A DNA stretch of 64,000 nt from positions 16,862,001 through 16,926,000 of the forward strand of contig JAVHKY010000013.1 of the NCBI GenBank assembly GCA_035079385.1, given 5' to 3'. The position numbers and the translations under genes were made by a program. The notes under the pieces are model-generated. The model was not told the origin of the DNA and searched no databases. It saw nothing but the letters and a program-made list of their open reading frames with translations. Source of the DNA: Aspidiotus rigidus. Lineage: Eukaryota; Arthropoda; Insecta; Hemiptera; Diaspididae. Each line of letters opens with the position of its first letter. Position 1 is the first letter of the stretch. Positions 1-11,744 of this stretch are shown here, in pieces.

Positions 1-1790
1 AGATGGCAGAGGATGACCCGTTTGGAAAGCCTTACAAGATAGTGCTGAAGAAGCTGAAGGGCCTCTCAGCAATGAACCGAATGGAACCGGATGTTGTGGG
101 TCAAATCATTTATGGCTTGTTCCCACAGCAGCCACCACCAATGGTAACGCTACCAATATAGTAGAAATGGATGGTATATCAGTCCCGGGTACCGAAGGGG
201 TGGATGCAGCAGTCAATAGACTGCGGGACAAGTATTGGAAGGCTCCAGGGCCGGATGAGATTCCAAATACAGTCTGGAGCGCCATACATCCAGTTGACCC
301 AGCACTGCTTGTTGATACACTTAATGTAGCAATTGCTGGGGGACTGTTCACTGTGCAATGGAGGAAAGCTAGGCTAGCGTCGATCGATAAAAGGGATAAA
401 CCAACTGGTCTACCATCCTCTTATCGTCCCTTTTGTCTGCTGGATAATGTTGGGAAACTCCTGGAAAGATTGATAGCCAATCGACTGGAGAGCTATCTGA
501 AGGAAAGAGATAATCTCTAGTAGTCAGTATGATTTTCAAACTGGACGGTGCACACCAGATGCTGGGATCCGATCGAAGAGGATAGCCGAGTCAGCGATTG
601 CTATGCGTCAGTTTTGCGCAGCTGTCAGCCTTGACATAAGAAATGCGTTCAATTCGATTTCATGGGAGAAGCTCTTGTGGACGCAGGAGTGCCTGCATAC
701 CTGCTCAGGATGACCAGCAGTTACCTTAGCTGTCGTGAAATCCAAGCAGAGACGTCTGCTGGTACATTAAAGCGGCCTGTTACTTGTGGGGTGCCGCAAG
801 GGTCGGTCCTCGGGCCACTTTTGTGGTGCGTCACAGTTAACGGGATATTTAAGGTGAAGCTTCCATCAGGAGTTAAGCTTATCTGCTATGCAGATGACAC
901 CCTGGTGGTCTGCACTACCGAAACAACAGTAGCGGTGGAGAGCAGGGTAAACCGGGCTCTGGAGGTAGTGACGCGTTGGATCGAGTCGACAGGACTTGAA
1001 CTTGCAGCTGATAAGACGGAGGCCATTTTATTCACGACCCGTTGGAAGTTTAGTAGCCCACCCACCTTTCGCTTGCAAGGTGTGGAAATAGCATCCAAGA
1101 AGCGAATGAAATACCTGGGTATCTAGTTTGACTCAACGCTGAGATTCAGGCACCATTTCCTGATGGCAGTGGAAAAGTGAGGAAGCTAGGAGGACCGAGA
1201 GAAGCAAGAACAAGGATCATGATGAGCACCGCCTTGGTGCGCTAGTACGGGCCGACTCCATGAAGATGCCATACAGAAGAAGTTAGATGGTAAAGATGCA
1301 ACGAAGAGCTGCGCTGAGGTGTGTTAGTGCCTACCGCACTGTCTCGACGGAGGCTCCTTGAGTATTAGCACGTTCACCATAAATCGGGCTCCTTGCTGAG
1401 GAGAGAGCGGTGGTGTTCAAAGCAAAGAAGACACCGACGACCACGCAGGAGGCTTTACGGGTCAAGCAGGAGGCCAGGTGCTCCTTGCTCGTAAAATGGA
1501 AAGCAAGAATTGCCCAGAGCGAGCTGGGTAAATGGACAACCGCTAGTACATGACTTTGACGAGTGGATGAACCGACACCAAGGTCAGCTGAACTTTCACC
1601 TGACGCAGGTGTTGAGCGGCCATGGCATGGCTGCTTCAACAAGTACCTTCATGAGAAGTTAAGGAAAGTTGAGCAGGCAACGTGTTCGCACTGTACCACG
1701 CTATGGCCTACTCAAAACCTGTGTACGATCAACATCCAGATCTGCAGGAAGAAGAGGACCAAGATCTTCCCTGAAGAGAGAAGGAGATGA
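1..1790 (+). pseudogene. R1-clade non-LTR retrotransposon, broken reverse transcriptase region
   Basis: Remains of the second ORF of an R1-type LINE, whose enzyme copies element RNA into chromosomal DNA. Reading + frames in order: the pre-RT stretch APGPDEIPN (about 244-270), a SYRPFCLL block (about 420-445), the first catalytic-Asp motif VSLDIRNAFNS (about 623-656), the GVPQGSVLGPLL block (about 788-822), the YADDT active-site motif (about 886-901), and a C-terminal GHGCFNKYLH segment with a CxxC (about 1615-1705), as R1 elements end. Stops and frameshifts fall at about 161, 519, 1125 and several points between 1130 and 1560, so it cannot make a protein. The window edge cuts the 5' end; sequence to roughly 1985 may be its 3' UTR. 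A second copy lies inverted at 9540-10190. Family assignment is from motif order, read by eye. Confidence 0.85.
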
Positions 1791-1989
1791 AGAAACTCCA
1801 ACAGTGCCCTTTTATAGTGTCTATTGTGGTGGTGTTTGTTGTTGTGTGTGTTCTCATGTTTTTGTAGGGGCACTGCAGCTTGGCAGTTGCCGAGTAGAAG
1901 AGGGGGGTTCGCAGAGGAGATTCTTCCTTCACTGAAGTTATACCCGAAAGTGTTGATTTCGATGTTGGAAGAAACAAAATTAAAATTGA

Positions 1990-2480
1990 AAACCGTCTTA
2001 ATGATCTTTCATAAGCTCTTCTCCTAATGATACGTTTAAAAAGTTGTTTAGCTAAAAATATTATTCTCTGGCGTGGTATAGGGTCCCATAAGACTCACTG
2101 TTGGAGGTTGTTGTAAGCTCCCTTCTCTTCAACTGATATCAATCCTCATTCGCATTTCCCCTCGAGTATTGCAATTGATATTCTTTTTTCTATGTATCGT
2201 TTTTGGTCATTTAATTAACGAAAACCTTTGATGCTATACTTTCCACTAATAACGATTCAGTTACACGCGTTCTCGTTACCCAGCTAGTCATTTTCCAAGT
2301 TAGTATAATTATTATGTCGCCACCAGTTGACGATTCTAAAAAAAGATCTTTCGCGCATATTTTTAATTATCTCTACGACCCGAGTAATTATAAATAATGT
2401 TTGGGAATTTATGGTTTTTGTTTTTTTAGGAATTACTCCCGTCGCCGTTTCGTCTTGAGAGCGGGCAAAATTCATACTCG
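1990..2480. other. AT-rich intergenic stretch with no recognised feature
   Basis: No coding signal or repeat that I recognise between the R1 tail and the CpG-rich region before the receptor. Confidence 0.4.
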
Positions 2481-2896
2481 ATCACCGTAATAAAACAGTA
2501 TCGACGATTAGAACGGAACCGGCTTACGAAAAAACATTCATTGACCGGCATTGTCGTCCAACGAGGAGAGGGTGGTAATAACGGAATTTTTCTCTCTCTT
2601 TTGCATGCAATTTCGCGACGAGGCGACGATTTAATGTTCGCGATGACGGTGAAGAAGCAGCACGCTACTAGCGGCGCGCGCCGCGTCTCACAAGCGCAGC
2701 AGGTGAACGACGTTCGTCTCGGCGGCGGTCTCTTCATTCCACGTTGCGGTCTCGTCGTACGATGTCGAACTATCGGCGACAGAAACCGTATTACCTAGCC
2801 GGTGTGCGATCGAAAGTTTGAGTGCTTTTTTTTTTTTTTTTCAAAGAGATTTAAACCTCTTGAAATAGAAGAACGCTTTCAACTTAGGCCGCTACT
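2480..2896 (+). promoter_or_regulatory. CpG-rich 5' region of the adenosine receptor gene (promoter and/or 5' UTR)
   Basis: This stretch is rich in CG dinucleotides compared with the AT-rich sequence around it and runs straight into the receptor start codon. A long T tract ending in TTCAAAG (about 2826-2846) could be a 3' splice acceptor, in which case coding exon 1 starts with a short 5' UTR and the promoter lies further upstream; otherwise this is the promoter and leader. An in-frame TAG at 2885-2887 shows that the protein does not begin upstream in this frame. No clear TATA box is seen. The role is inferred from position and composition. Confidence 0.45.
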
Positions 2897-3269
2897 ATGA
2901 CCGGCCTCCTCGAACTAAATGTGCCGTATACGATTTTGGAGGGTATTGTCGCGACAATTACGATCGCCGGTAATATGTTAGTTCTGGTGGCGTTTAAACG
3001 TGAACGTAAATTAAGACGTCGAACTAATTATTATATCGTATCTTTGGCCGTAGCCGATCTGCTCGTCGGCTTGATCGGCATACCTTGCGCCGTATTCGCT
3101 AGCATCGGTTTGCCGCGACAAACGCGAGCTTGCCTGTTTTCTACGTCTTTGTTAATCGTGTTGTGTACCATTTCGATATTCTCATTGGTTGCCGTCTCGC
3201 TAGACCGTTATTGGGCCATTCTGCATCCGATGTCCTATTCTAGAAACGTCAATTCAAAATTTGCTTTAG
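2897..3269 (+). CDS. AdoR: Adenosine receptor (A2-like class A GPCR), coding exon 1
   Basis: First coding exon of a seven-helix receptor that senses extracellular adenosine at the plasma membrane and signals through G proteins (family knowledge: A2-type receptors usually raise cAMP). It encodes residues 1-124 plus one base of codon 125: TM1 with N26 in AGN, TM2 with the sodium-site D54 in SLAVAD, TM3 with the disulfide C79, and the G-protein motif DRY at 103-105. The start is the first ATG after an in-frame stop at 2885. The N-terminus is very short with no signal peptide, as in vertebrate A2A. The exon ends in phase 1 at a GTAAGA donor (3270) inside intracellular loop 2. Together the three exons give a 469-residue protein without a break. 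The adenosine receptor call rests on the joined TM3-TM7 motifs; another amine-like receptor is unlikely because TM3 lacks the amine-binding Asp. Confidence 0.93.
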
Positions 3270-3289
3270 GTAAGAATTTTTACTTTGTT

Positions 3290-4010
3290 GTTTATATCTA
3301 TTGATCATACCGTCGGGGCCTCCCGCGAGTCCTACGACACTCTTGAAAAGCAGAAGAATGTTCTAATGTCTTCATTTTTTGGACTAATCCAAAAGCGATT
3401 CAAAGAAGGGTGGCTTCTAAATTAGGTTTTCTTAAAGAGCTTCTAGCAGCCTGCCTTCAGGACTATGAGCTCGGCGAACTTGAGTTTAGATGCGTGAGAG
3501 GAAGTTTGCTTCTTGTAGAAAGATGAATATGTTGAGGGTGGAGGGGAAGTCATCTGGTAGTGCCTCTGTATGGTTGTGAGGGATGGATAAGGAATTGTGG
3601 AGTTGGGTCAAGTCGGGGCAGCAGAAGTTTCCTATTTTCTATTTTGCTATATTTTTTTGAAATATTCTCCATCAAGAAGAAGATCGTAAGACAGACCGGT
3701 GAAACTTGCGATTCAACCAAAAAAATTGGATATGAGTTCGCTAAACGGGTCGTTGTTGAATAAGTCGAGGAAGAGAGCATTTATGGAAGGCCAAAAAGCG
3801 TACAAATATTCCGATTCTCTACAGTTCTGAGGCTAGGACTCGCACACTCTCAAGGGCAAGGTAGGCAACCCACACTCGTATACTATTTAGGTAATATTTG
3901 TGGTTTAATAATCACCACGTCCATGTATCAGAAAAATAATCTAACAACTGAGAGAATCAATCTTTATAAGAAATGTAAATTTTAGAAAATTTCGAAAAAA
4001 TCACTGAGAA
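3290..4010. other. Intronic sequence, nothing recognised
   Basis: Short open frames occur at about 3560-3760 on both strands. They show no family signature and look like chance ORFs. One phrase (LYGCEGW, about 3559-3582) recalls LINE sequence but is too short to call. Confidence 0.3.
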
Positions 4011-4012
4011 GA

Positions 4013-4150
4013 AGACTTCTTATAAAGTGAAGGAAAAAATGGGTTTTTGCCGACACTAAAATACAACTTTCTCGAAACGTCCGAGCAATAATAGAAGTTG
4101 TATCTTAGTGGTGGCAAAAGACCATTGTCCCCTTTATTTCATGAAAAGAA
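4013..4150. repeat. Imperfect palindrome (hairpin-type MITE or foldback)
   Basis: Left arm 4013-4075 and right arm about 4082-4150 are imperfect reverse complements. Shared stretches are AAATGGGTTTTTGCC with ACACTAAAATACAACTT on the left, and their complements on the right (AAGTTGTATCTTAGTG, GGCAAAAGACCATT). The loop is only a few bases. Target duplication not identified. Confidence 0.6.
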
Positions 4151-4674
4151 AAAGAACGGGATAAGAGAGGAATACAGGAAGATGATTAGGAATTCCGTGG
4201 TTTAATTTTAATGGGCATAAATCGGGTACCGGTATTTAGTCAAACTCAACTCGGTTTAACGGCAAATTTGCGAGTTCAAGCGGATTGTTACAACTGGCCC
4301 TAAATTAAATAAAGAGAGCATGACATCATTTGTGTCTCCCACCCCCTCAAACCCGTGAATTTACGTCCGCATAACCTCACTAATTTGACCAGTACATAAT
4401 TTGTGACTTGATAATCAAGGAAGGAAAGGGGTGGCACCCTTCTCCACGTCGTTAGATGAAAAATAAAATACGAACTGTGACAGATTGATCGTGTTATATT
4501 TTTGGGAAAGATTTTTATATTATTTTTATGGAGTGACACCCTATGGATAGTGCAACAGTTATAGAAAGATCATGCTCGAAAAAATGTTCCAATATAAAGG
4601 TTCCCACGTGCGAGAATGCCCATACTAGATGTGACCCTCCACTGGATCAAAATTCTGAAAACTTCTGATTATAA
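4150..4674. other. Intronic sequence, nothing recognised
   Basis: No feature seen besides short chance ORFs. Confidence 0.3.
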
Positions 4675-4682
4675 ACCATAAA

Positions 4683-5248
4683 CAGAGACCGGATTCCTCG
4701 GCATTTGGCATTTTTTCTCCTGAAGGGCGAAATGAATGAGATCCAAAATGAAGTTTGAATCATGATAAAGCAGGAAAAAAAATTCTATTTTGCCGAAAAG
4801 TTCCGAAATTATTACAAATCTTAGTTTGCAATAGGACTGAGGAATTTCATGCTAAATCGTGAATTTTTTGAAGAATTACCAAATTTTGCCTGAAATCAGG
4901 TGGATTTTGTTGAAAAATACTGAATTTTGGACCAATTTTTGTCAAAAAATTCATAAATTTGGGCCTGAAGCTAAATATTTTTGATTGGCAAAAATCAACA
5001 AAATTTTCTCTCAAGTAGGGCAGTTTTAATTGAAAATTGGTAAATTTTTTCTTCTAAAATTGATTAGTTCTGGTGAAAAGTAAATGATTTTGGTTCGAAA
5101 TTGAATAATTTTCATCGATTGTGAGTAAATGTACTGAAGAACGCATATTTCCGCCTCTTTTTTTTTATAAAAAATGCCGAATATTGCCGAATGTTTGAAT
5201 TTAAGTGCCGAAATTCACTGGCTTTCTTGCCAAAAAATCCGGTCTCTG
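4683..5248. mobile_element. Non-autonomous hAT-like element, copy 1
   Basis: Ends in the inverted repeat CAGAGACCGGATT / AATCCGGTCTCTG. The interior is AT-rich with repeated TTGCCGAA and GGCATT phrases and no transposase. The flanking 8-mers are ACCATAAA (4675-4682) and ATCATAAT (5249-5256), matching at 6 of 8 positions, as for an old 8-bp duplication. Copies at 5976, 14900 and 53413 share the ends. Confidence 0.75.
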
Positions 5249-5256
5249 ATCATAAT

Positions 5257-5967
5257 CAACTTCTTTTGAACTCAAGTTATTCCCGATCTCGCAAGATCCA
5301 TCCATATGAAATTTTTCAGTATTTTGTAAGATATTTTCCTTGAAGTGACACGACTAACTTGGATATAAACGGCCAATTCTTCTTATAATATAATCACATT
5401 ACGGATATTTTTATGAAAAAGATTTCGATGTTTACGTAACATTAAACCTCTCACCTTGTTTCACTCTGTCTTCCACAAAAATGTATGTAGTTTGAAAATG
5501 AAGGCGGATAACGGAATAGATCTGAAAAAATCAAAAATGAAAGGATATAATGTCCAATTTCAGAAAAATGTTAAGACACTTGTTGGTCAGTCTTCAGGCA
5601 AATATTGCGAGATTTCGATACTTCTTCTTTTTCTCTCACTCAATATGATGAAGATGGAAATAAATTTAATAAAATACCGAACCTTCACATTTGTTGAAGA
5701 TTCTAATGAATTTTCCTTCTTCATGATGTAGCGTGGGAGAGAGGGAACAAAAAGTTTCATAATATGAAAAGCTCGAAGACGTTTCGCGTATTTTTCTAGA
5801 ACGAAGACCGATTTTGCAGAATGAGCGTCCCAAGAAATGGATATGAATCTTTCTTCTTACATAACTATTTTTGAAAGTTGTATGAGCTTCCCTAAGGCCA
5901 TCGGAAATTTTTTGGTTATTTGATTGTAGTAAAATGAATATCGATTTCGACTCATCACACTCGAATA
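5257..5967. other. Intronic sequence, nothing recognised
   Basis: AT-rich. An ORF on the minus strand (5666-6181) overlaps the next element and has no family features. Confidence 0.3.
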
Positions 5968-5975
5968 AAAATAAC

Positions 5976-6478
5976 CGGAGCCCGGATTTTTTGCCACTAA
6001 AATAGAAAAGTTCCGGTAGGCCTACTTGATGCTGCATTTTCGGCATTATTCGGCATTTAAAAAAAATGAAAAAAACAAGCGTTTTCAGTACTTTTACAAA
6101 TTCACGAACAGAATTATTTAATTTACGACCAAAATCACGCGATTTTGACCAAAATAAACGATTTTTGGCGATTAAACTCATCCATAAAAAATCCTAGAAA
6201 TTTTTCAGTCAAAATTTTTAATTTTTCAACTTTGAACTAAAAATAATATTTTCAAAAAAAACTGTCCAATTTTCATCAAAATTGCTGAATTTTAAGCAAA
6301 ATAAGGCAAATTTTGTCGGAAATTTTTGTAATTTTAGACGATATATTCAAGAAAATAATTATTTTCGGCAATTTTCGACAAAATGAATTTTTCCCCAGCC
6401 TCTACTACCCCCAATACGTACTTCTCTATCATTTTCATGCTTTTCGGATTAGGCAAATGCCGAGAAACCCGGCCTCTG
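5976..6478. mobile_element. Non-autonomous hAT-like element, copy 2, with a perfect 8-bp target duplication
   Basis: Ends CGGAGCCCGGATTTT and AACCCGGCCTCTG match the family end CAGAGACCGG in inverted orientation. It is flanked by AAAATAAC at 5968-5975 and 6479-6486, an exact 8-bp duplication, the length typical of hAT transposition. Its right interior matches the right interior of the copy at 14900-15404. Confidence 0.85.
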
Positions 6479-6589
6479 AAAATAACTGATTTCTTGCGGA
6501 AAGGCTGGAGGTATCAGCAAGGGATGAGGGTAAATTTTTCACCCTTCTCAAATTTTTCAGGTGTACCTCAATTTATCTACAAAAGACAA

Positions 6590-6860
6590 TCTATCCTATT
6601 AACAGGGAACCTGTTTTATGAGGGTTTCTTGAGAAGATCGCCGTGCGCTGTGTGCCATCCGGCGAAAAACTTAGAAAAAATTTCGACTCTCCAGCTATAT
6701 ACGATAGGGGGTGGACTTTTTGCAGAGGAGTGGAAAGTTTGAGAAAATTTGTGGACAAAAAATGGAAGAAAGTGCAAAAATCCCTTCTGAATAAATTTTT
6801 CAAGAGCCAAGACCACGTATATTGTGCTAAAACCCGAGCTTTATCAACACTCTTCGGCGT
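6590..6860 (+). repeat. Copy of the CAGGGAACCTGTT repeat family
   Basis: Contains CAGGGAACCTGTTTTAT near 6602, then a CCGTGCG...CCATCCGGC segment, an AAAAATTTCGACT segment and a GCTATATACGATAGG segment, in the same order as in copies near 37136, 39057, 39329 and 44004. The module AACAGG-GAA-CCTGTT is itself a small palindrome. Boundaries are uncertain. Confidence 0.6.
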
Positions 6861-7149
6861 CATGGTTTCCAGTGCCAGAAATTTGCATTCTTCATGTGTA
6901 GCAAAAATTTTTCGCTCGTTGAAACAGGTTGATTCCCATATGTAACAAGTGAAACTATGCTACATATAAATTTTTCGACTCGTACTTTAGAAAGTTGTGA
7001 AATAAGAGAAAATTGAACCTCGTTAGTTGGGAAAAAGTATACGAAACAATTCTGTGAAGGAGTCACTCTTCAAAAACGACTTTCTTCTCACTCACTTCTC
7101 TCACACTAGCAAATTTCTTATACCGACCGTCATCTATTTGTACCAATAG

Positions 7150-7430
7150 GATAGAATACAAAATCTACAGGATCCAATTTACACCAACACCGTCATCTTT
7201 TAAACAACAGCAGAACTATTGCGAGGGAGCGATTTCTGCCCTGGAAAACAATGTACAGAAGAGGAAAGAAATGGAGATAGTAAAGCAGATCGCAGCAGCC
7301 AACGGCTTTCCTAGAGGTATGGCTGAGAAAGAGTCCTTCGGAAAATGGAAGCGAAGAGGAGAACCCATGGCAGCTCGGAGACGAAGTACTCCCAATCTGT
7401 AATTTACAAAGCAAAGTGCAAAAAGTAGGT
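7150..7430 (+). pseudogene. Penelope-like element fragment (RT C-terminal region)
   Basis: Conceptual + strand reading gives a segment with EIVKQIAAANGFPRG (about 7272-7320), which resembles the region after the RT domain of Penelope-like retroelements. The same DNA recurs at 15495-15640, and the stretch before it (about 7150-7260) recurs inverted at about 24840-24970. No intact frame and no catalytic motif remain here. Confidence 0.6.
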
Positions 7431-7469
7431 GAAAAAAGCGTTAAGGACGGTTAGACAGTTATCACCCTC

Positions 7470-7640
7470 CCCATATTAAAAACCCACGTAGGCCCCTTCC
7501 TTCCGGTCTCATACCGCTCTATAGCCCTCTCCACGTTTCTCGGCAAGTTATTACAAAAATCCTCACCAAAAGACTTCTATTGTATTTAGAATCCAACAAT
7601 ATTCTTTCCCCCTTTTCAGAAAAGGACGGAACACTATACA
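7470..7640 (+). pseudogene. I-clade LINE fragment, early RT region
   Basis: Reads PVSYRSIALSTFLGKLLQK and then a second frame with a YLESNNI phrase before about 7625. This is the block that precedes the RT catalytic core in I and Jockey elements. It is truncated and frameshifted. Confidence 0.6.
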
Positions 7641-7664
7641 ACCCGTCATCGGGGTTTGAGGAAG

Positions 7665-7830
7665 TTTTCAGACAGAGGTAAGGAGGCTGGCAGTTAAGTC
7701 GACAAGAATCTAGGTCTAGATAACCTGATTCAACCGCTAGACTTAGAGAGCAGGGCTAGTGCGAAAAGCAAGTGGCAGAATCTGGAACTGCGTCAGAGAA
7801 AATTTCTCATTTCCGATTAAATTAAATAAA
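7665..7830 (-). pseudogene. I-clade LINE fragment, post-RT region
   Basis: Matches by eye the DNA at about 47830-47980, sharing GTTTGAGGAAGTT, AACCTGATT and CAGGGCTAGTGCGAAAAGC. There the minus strand reads as the end of an I-clade RT, so this piece is also minus-oriented, opposite to the fragment just upstream. Confidence 0.55.
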
Positions 7831-9540
7831 ATATTATTGGCCTACCGGTATTTATTTATTTATAAGATTATTTTGTCCGCGGCACTCTTTTAAAACTCCT
7901 GGATAAATCTTCTTAAAACTGATAAATGACGCGTAACTGACCCAATTTGGGTCGACATCAATCTATAATACTGGCCGTTGACTCAATGTCGACGTCAACG
8001 GTTGGTCAATGGTGAAAAGAAGCAGTCAATTTTTGGTCAAAATGGCGAGTTACGTCGAAGTTGACATGGGAGAGCAAACTTCCGCAATCCTCGTGGACAT
8101 TTACAACTCAAACAGCATTAGAAGTATACATTTTTTTCATAAGGTCTGAGATTTAATTTCAATTTGAAGTCTGCTCAATATTTTCTCAGAAAATTCATCA
8201 AAGGGTCAGTTACCTTTTTTTTTTTTTTTTTCGAAAACAGTTTGAACAGAGAATTGGTGCAGAAAATTATGAGCACTCTCAGGCCTGACTCACTTCTCCA
8301 CCTTTAAAATAAATGAAAGTTGATAGATATGCTTCATTAAACGAAGTTATAAAACTATCAAAACTATATAGGTATTTCACTTCCTCTATTTTGATACGGC
8401 GCATCACACGCTCGAACAGCCCTACGATGGGTTGTGAATATTTAAAATCTCAAGGCTCAATTACAAATACTCGCATAATTAATCTTAGGTAGCCTTCCCT
8501 TCTTGTCGAACGCGTATCAGTTCAACTGTCATACTAATATATAGGAACAAAAAAACGTACGTTTGATTAGCGTCGATTATTGCAAAACTCGAGTAGTTTA
8601 TTTTCTTTTCGATTCATTTGAGTATTTTCGGTGCACGCGGTTACGACTAGATCAGATCGCGAGTTCGTGAGAAATTGTTTACCGCCGTCGTCAATATTAT
8701 CTGCTTTCGTTGAATTCGCGCGATAGACGTCAAATTAACTTAGTAGCGATTTGTTTATATTGAAATACATTTTTTTTTTTTTCTTTCGGTCAGATCGAGC
8801 ATAAATGACGCGCCTTCCGATAGAAATTTTAAAAACACACATACTAATGTTCTAAAGCTCAGTGGGAGTTCACAAAATATCAATTTAGCCTCATTTTTTT
8901 TTTTTTTCCCATTTATTAAGAAAATTTAGGATGATGTAAATCTGTCACTGAATTTCTAGAGAAAGAACTTTTTTAATTTTTCCAGTTCACATGCTCGAAT
9001 ATAATTTACTTTTTCTAATAATTAATATTTTTATAGACACTTCGGTGACTTTGCCATACTTACGAACGTTTTAACGGACTTTTAGAACTCAGAATATGAA
9101 AATTGTATTTGTAGTAAAAATGAAACCTTGAATTGGTACGATCGTAAAGATCATAAATATGTGAGATACGAGCGAGTAAAATAGAGATATTTTTGTATGT
9201 TTCATAAAATTCCCATCATCCTTATTATGTTTCATTACTGACCACCACAGAGGACGCATCTAGGAAGACTTTTATCTCTCTTTTTCTCTCTCCCTCTCTT
9301 GGAAGGAAACGTAATTCTGTTCAAAAAATCTCAGGAAGAGCAATACTTCGTGTCTTTGCACTACTTTTTCATCCGATTCGAGTAGAAAAGCACATTTAGA
9401 GGAAATACCCGATCGTCAATAAAATGCTCAAAAATTGATAGTTGAATATTTTCTTCAAGTACGAATAATACTAGGGCTCGTTTCCTCTAAATAAGTTATC
9501 CACACTTGCTCGATAGTCAGCGGAAAATTTCGCTTACTTA
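7830..9540. other. Intronic sequence with little visible repeat content; CpG-rich core at 8490-8800
   Basis: No coding signal. T tracts at about 8217-8232 and 8770-8782. The stretch 8490-8800 is richer in CG dinucleotides (ACGCG, CGCGAG, CGCGCGA) and shows no copy elsewhere in the window, so it is a candidate regulatory segment. Confidence 0.3.
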
Positions 9541-10190
9541 GAAAATCCGTTCTTTTCTGCCGCATCGAATGTATCAACAAGCAGTGCTGAGTCAACTGGA
9601 TGTATGGCGCTCCAGACTGGATTTGGAATCTCATCCGGGCCTGGAGCCCACAGTCTATTGACTGCTGCATCTACCTCCTCGGTACCTAGGAGGGATACAC
9701 CATCCTCTTCTACTATTGGTAGCGTTACCATTGGTGGGGGGTGCTGTTGGAACAAGCCATCAATGATTTGACTCACAACATCCGGCTCCATTCGGCTCAT
9801 TGCTGAGAGGCCCTTTAGCTTCTTCAGCACAATCTTATAAGGCTTTCCACACGGGTCGTCATCTGCCATCTCACACAGCTCTTGCCATGCAGCACTCTTG
9901 CTGTCCTTGATGGCCTTCTTCAGCCTTTTACAAGCCAGCTGGTATTCAGGTGCAACCGCCCGCGCCCCTTCGCGGTCTCTACTACGCTGGTATACCTGGC
10001 GCTGACGGTTGCACTCTTTTTATAACTCGGCAATCTTGTTGGTCCACCAGTAAACGGCTCTCCTCTTCTTTGGTGGACCTTGCCTGGGCATGGTTACATC
10101 GTGACAGTCTTGATCATCCTCTCTGGTGCCACCTCCACATTACCTTCTTGCTCTTCTTCTTGATCCCATGTGAGAACAAGGTAGCTATGT
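9540..10190 (-). pseudogene. R1-clade LINE fragment, N-terminal side of RT
   Basis: Minus strand reading from about 10090 down: RRAVYWWTNKIAEL, then CKRLKKAIKDSK, then DDPCGKPYKIVLKKLKG and APGPDEIPNPVWSAIHPVD, which closely matches the start of the copy at 1-330. It covers the linker between endonuclease and RT and stops at about 9545 before any catalytic RT motif. One continuous frame remains over 9534-9869. It is clearly the same subfamily as the 1-1790 copy, in opposite orientation. Confidence 0.8.
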
Positions 10191-10199
10191 TCCGTATGT

Positions 10200-10900
10200 T
10201 AGTATAATTAACTCTTCCTACCACCTTATACTAGGTCTGGCATACATTAGTTTAAAAATTTCGAAATTTGCTACTTTATAAGTTGCCCTATAATAATGTA
10301 CTGGCTTAGTTACTGAATATTCTTCTAATGTGTAGTAGATTAGGACCAGAAAAAGAGATGGCGGAGCGAGGGAGCGTGTCAGCCACTTAGCCTAAAATCT
10401 CGCTAAGAAACATATATGGAGAGGACCTGCTTACTATGACATCACCATGACCGAAATAGACGTATCAAAAGTCGATCTAATCGGTAGAACGTTTCAATAT
10501 GATCATATTATATTATATCGAAGGGTTGCCTAAAAATATTAGTTAAGGGAAATGTGAACGAACCCAGAGTGCGTGAGGCCGTCAGCTAGTTAGCCTCGAA
10601 GATGAAGAAAGCAATTAAAATACTACACAACGTGTCTTTCAAGGAGACATCTTAGCTTCTGTGCCATGTTTTTGAGCGGGGAAGCCGCCATCCGTTTTGT
10701 TGGTTGGGGCGGGGGAGGACATCCTCGAAAAATGGGTGCGTCCGACTTTTGTGACGTCATCATTTTCGAAAAAATGTCCTCGATGATGATAATAGGAGAG
10801 GGCGTAAAAACATTTCGACTTGCAAGCTACGTACGATAGAGGAGACTTACAAGGATTTCGACCTTTCTTGAACGTATAGACCATTTTTACCACTGGAAGT
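10200..10900. other. Intronic sequence with a partial repeat-family match and a small palindrome
   Basis: An AAAACATTTCGACTTGC...GTACGATAGA segment at about 10806-10840 recalls the CAGGGAACCTGTT family. GAGGACATCCTCGAAAAATG (about 10716-10735) is nearly repeated as its complement at about 10761-10783, forming a small palindrome. Confidence 0.35.
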
Positions 10901-10919
10901 TAGGGAGGGTATTGGACTT

Positions 10920-11710
10920 GGACCATTTTTTTCGATTTGAATTTTTTGCTGGACACCACACGGCGTATGAGAGTTGAATAAAGGGAGAAGGTAAGAGAGT
11001 CAGTTTGGGTGGAGATTTTTGATAATGGCCGAGTGTATGTTGTCGAGCCCAGGGGTGTTCATTTGCGAGGGGAAGTGGTGGAGGGTCAAAAAAAAAAGTC
11101 TCTTGCTGGAGTTTATGTATCGTAATTTGCGTTTGAGGATACGAAAGTCTAACATTCAGCTAGTGATTCGGAGATAATAAAAGAGTCTGAGGTAATCGTG
11201 TTGTTTGTTTTTAGTTGGGCGATGGGAAGGAAGGAACCATTGCCTGTGAGTTTCTCGATTTATCTCTCCACATAGTAGGGATAAACCCAGGGTAGTTCAA
11301 TCCCGAAACAAATGAGCTTCAGGACTATTTCTTACCGGAACGGACCAGAGTTCTTCCTTTGACGCGGACTTTTTTGTAAAGTATCGAATCAGTTTGAGTG
11401 CGGGTCGAGTTGTAGGCACGCAGGATTTTTTTACGAGTTATTTCGTCCGACCACCAAGGGACTTGATTTGTTTTTTTTTCTGATGTGTATGGAATGGAAG
11501 ATTCCGCACCATCACTTATGAACTTGGTGAATAAGATTAAAAGGGTCTGAGCGTGAGGAGGTATTTGAAGTGAGGTCTTGAAAGAGATTCCAATTGGCTA
11601 TGTTGATGAGCAGCGAGGGGAGGGGTTGAGAAATTGTCATGGGGTAACATTCGTGATTAGATAAGGATTGGGAAGTGATCACTATTGCTTAGGTCGGGGG
11701 GTGATTCCAT
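10920..11710 (-). pseudogene. I-clade LINE fragment, endonuclease end to RT start
   Basis: Minus strand reading gives DLSNSDHFPILI (about 11690-11660), the SDH-type end of an apurinic-like endonuclease. Further down it gives NTPGLDNIHSAIIKNLHP and LLPLFNSHTPCG (about 11060-10960), the block that opens the RT region of I-clade elements. Several stops and frameshifts are present. It lies head-to-head with the + strand 3' portion that begins at about 11745. Confidence 0.65.
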
Positions 11711-11744
11711 ATTAAATCGTTCTATTTATTGCAGTACTTATAAG

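Noticed and set aside
5666..6181. 171-codon minus-strand ORF
   Set aside because: Half of it lies inside the hAT-like element at 5976. No recognisable domain and low-complexity composition.
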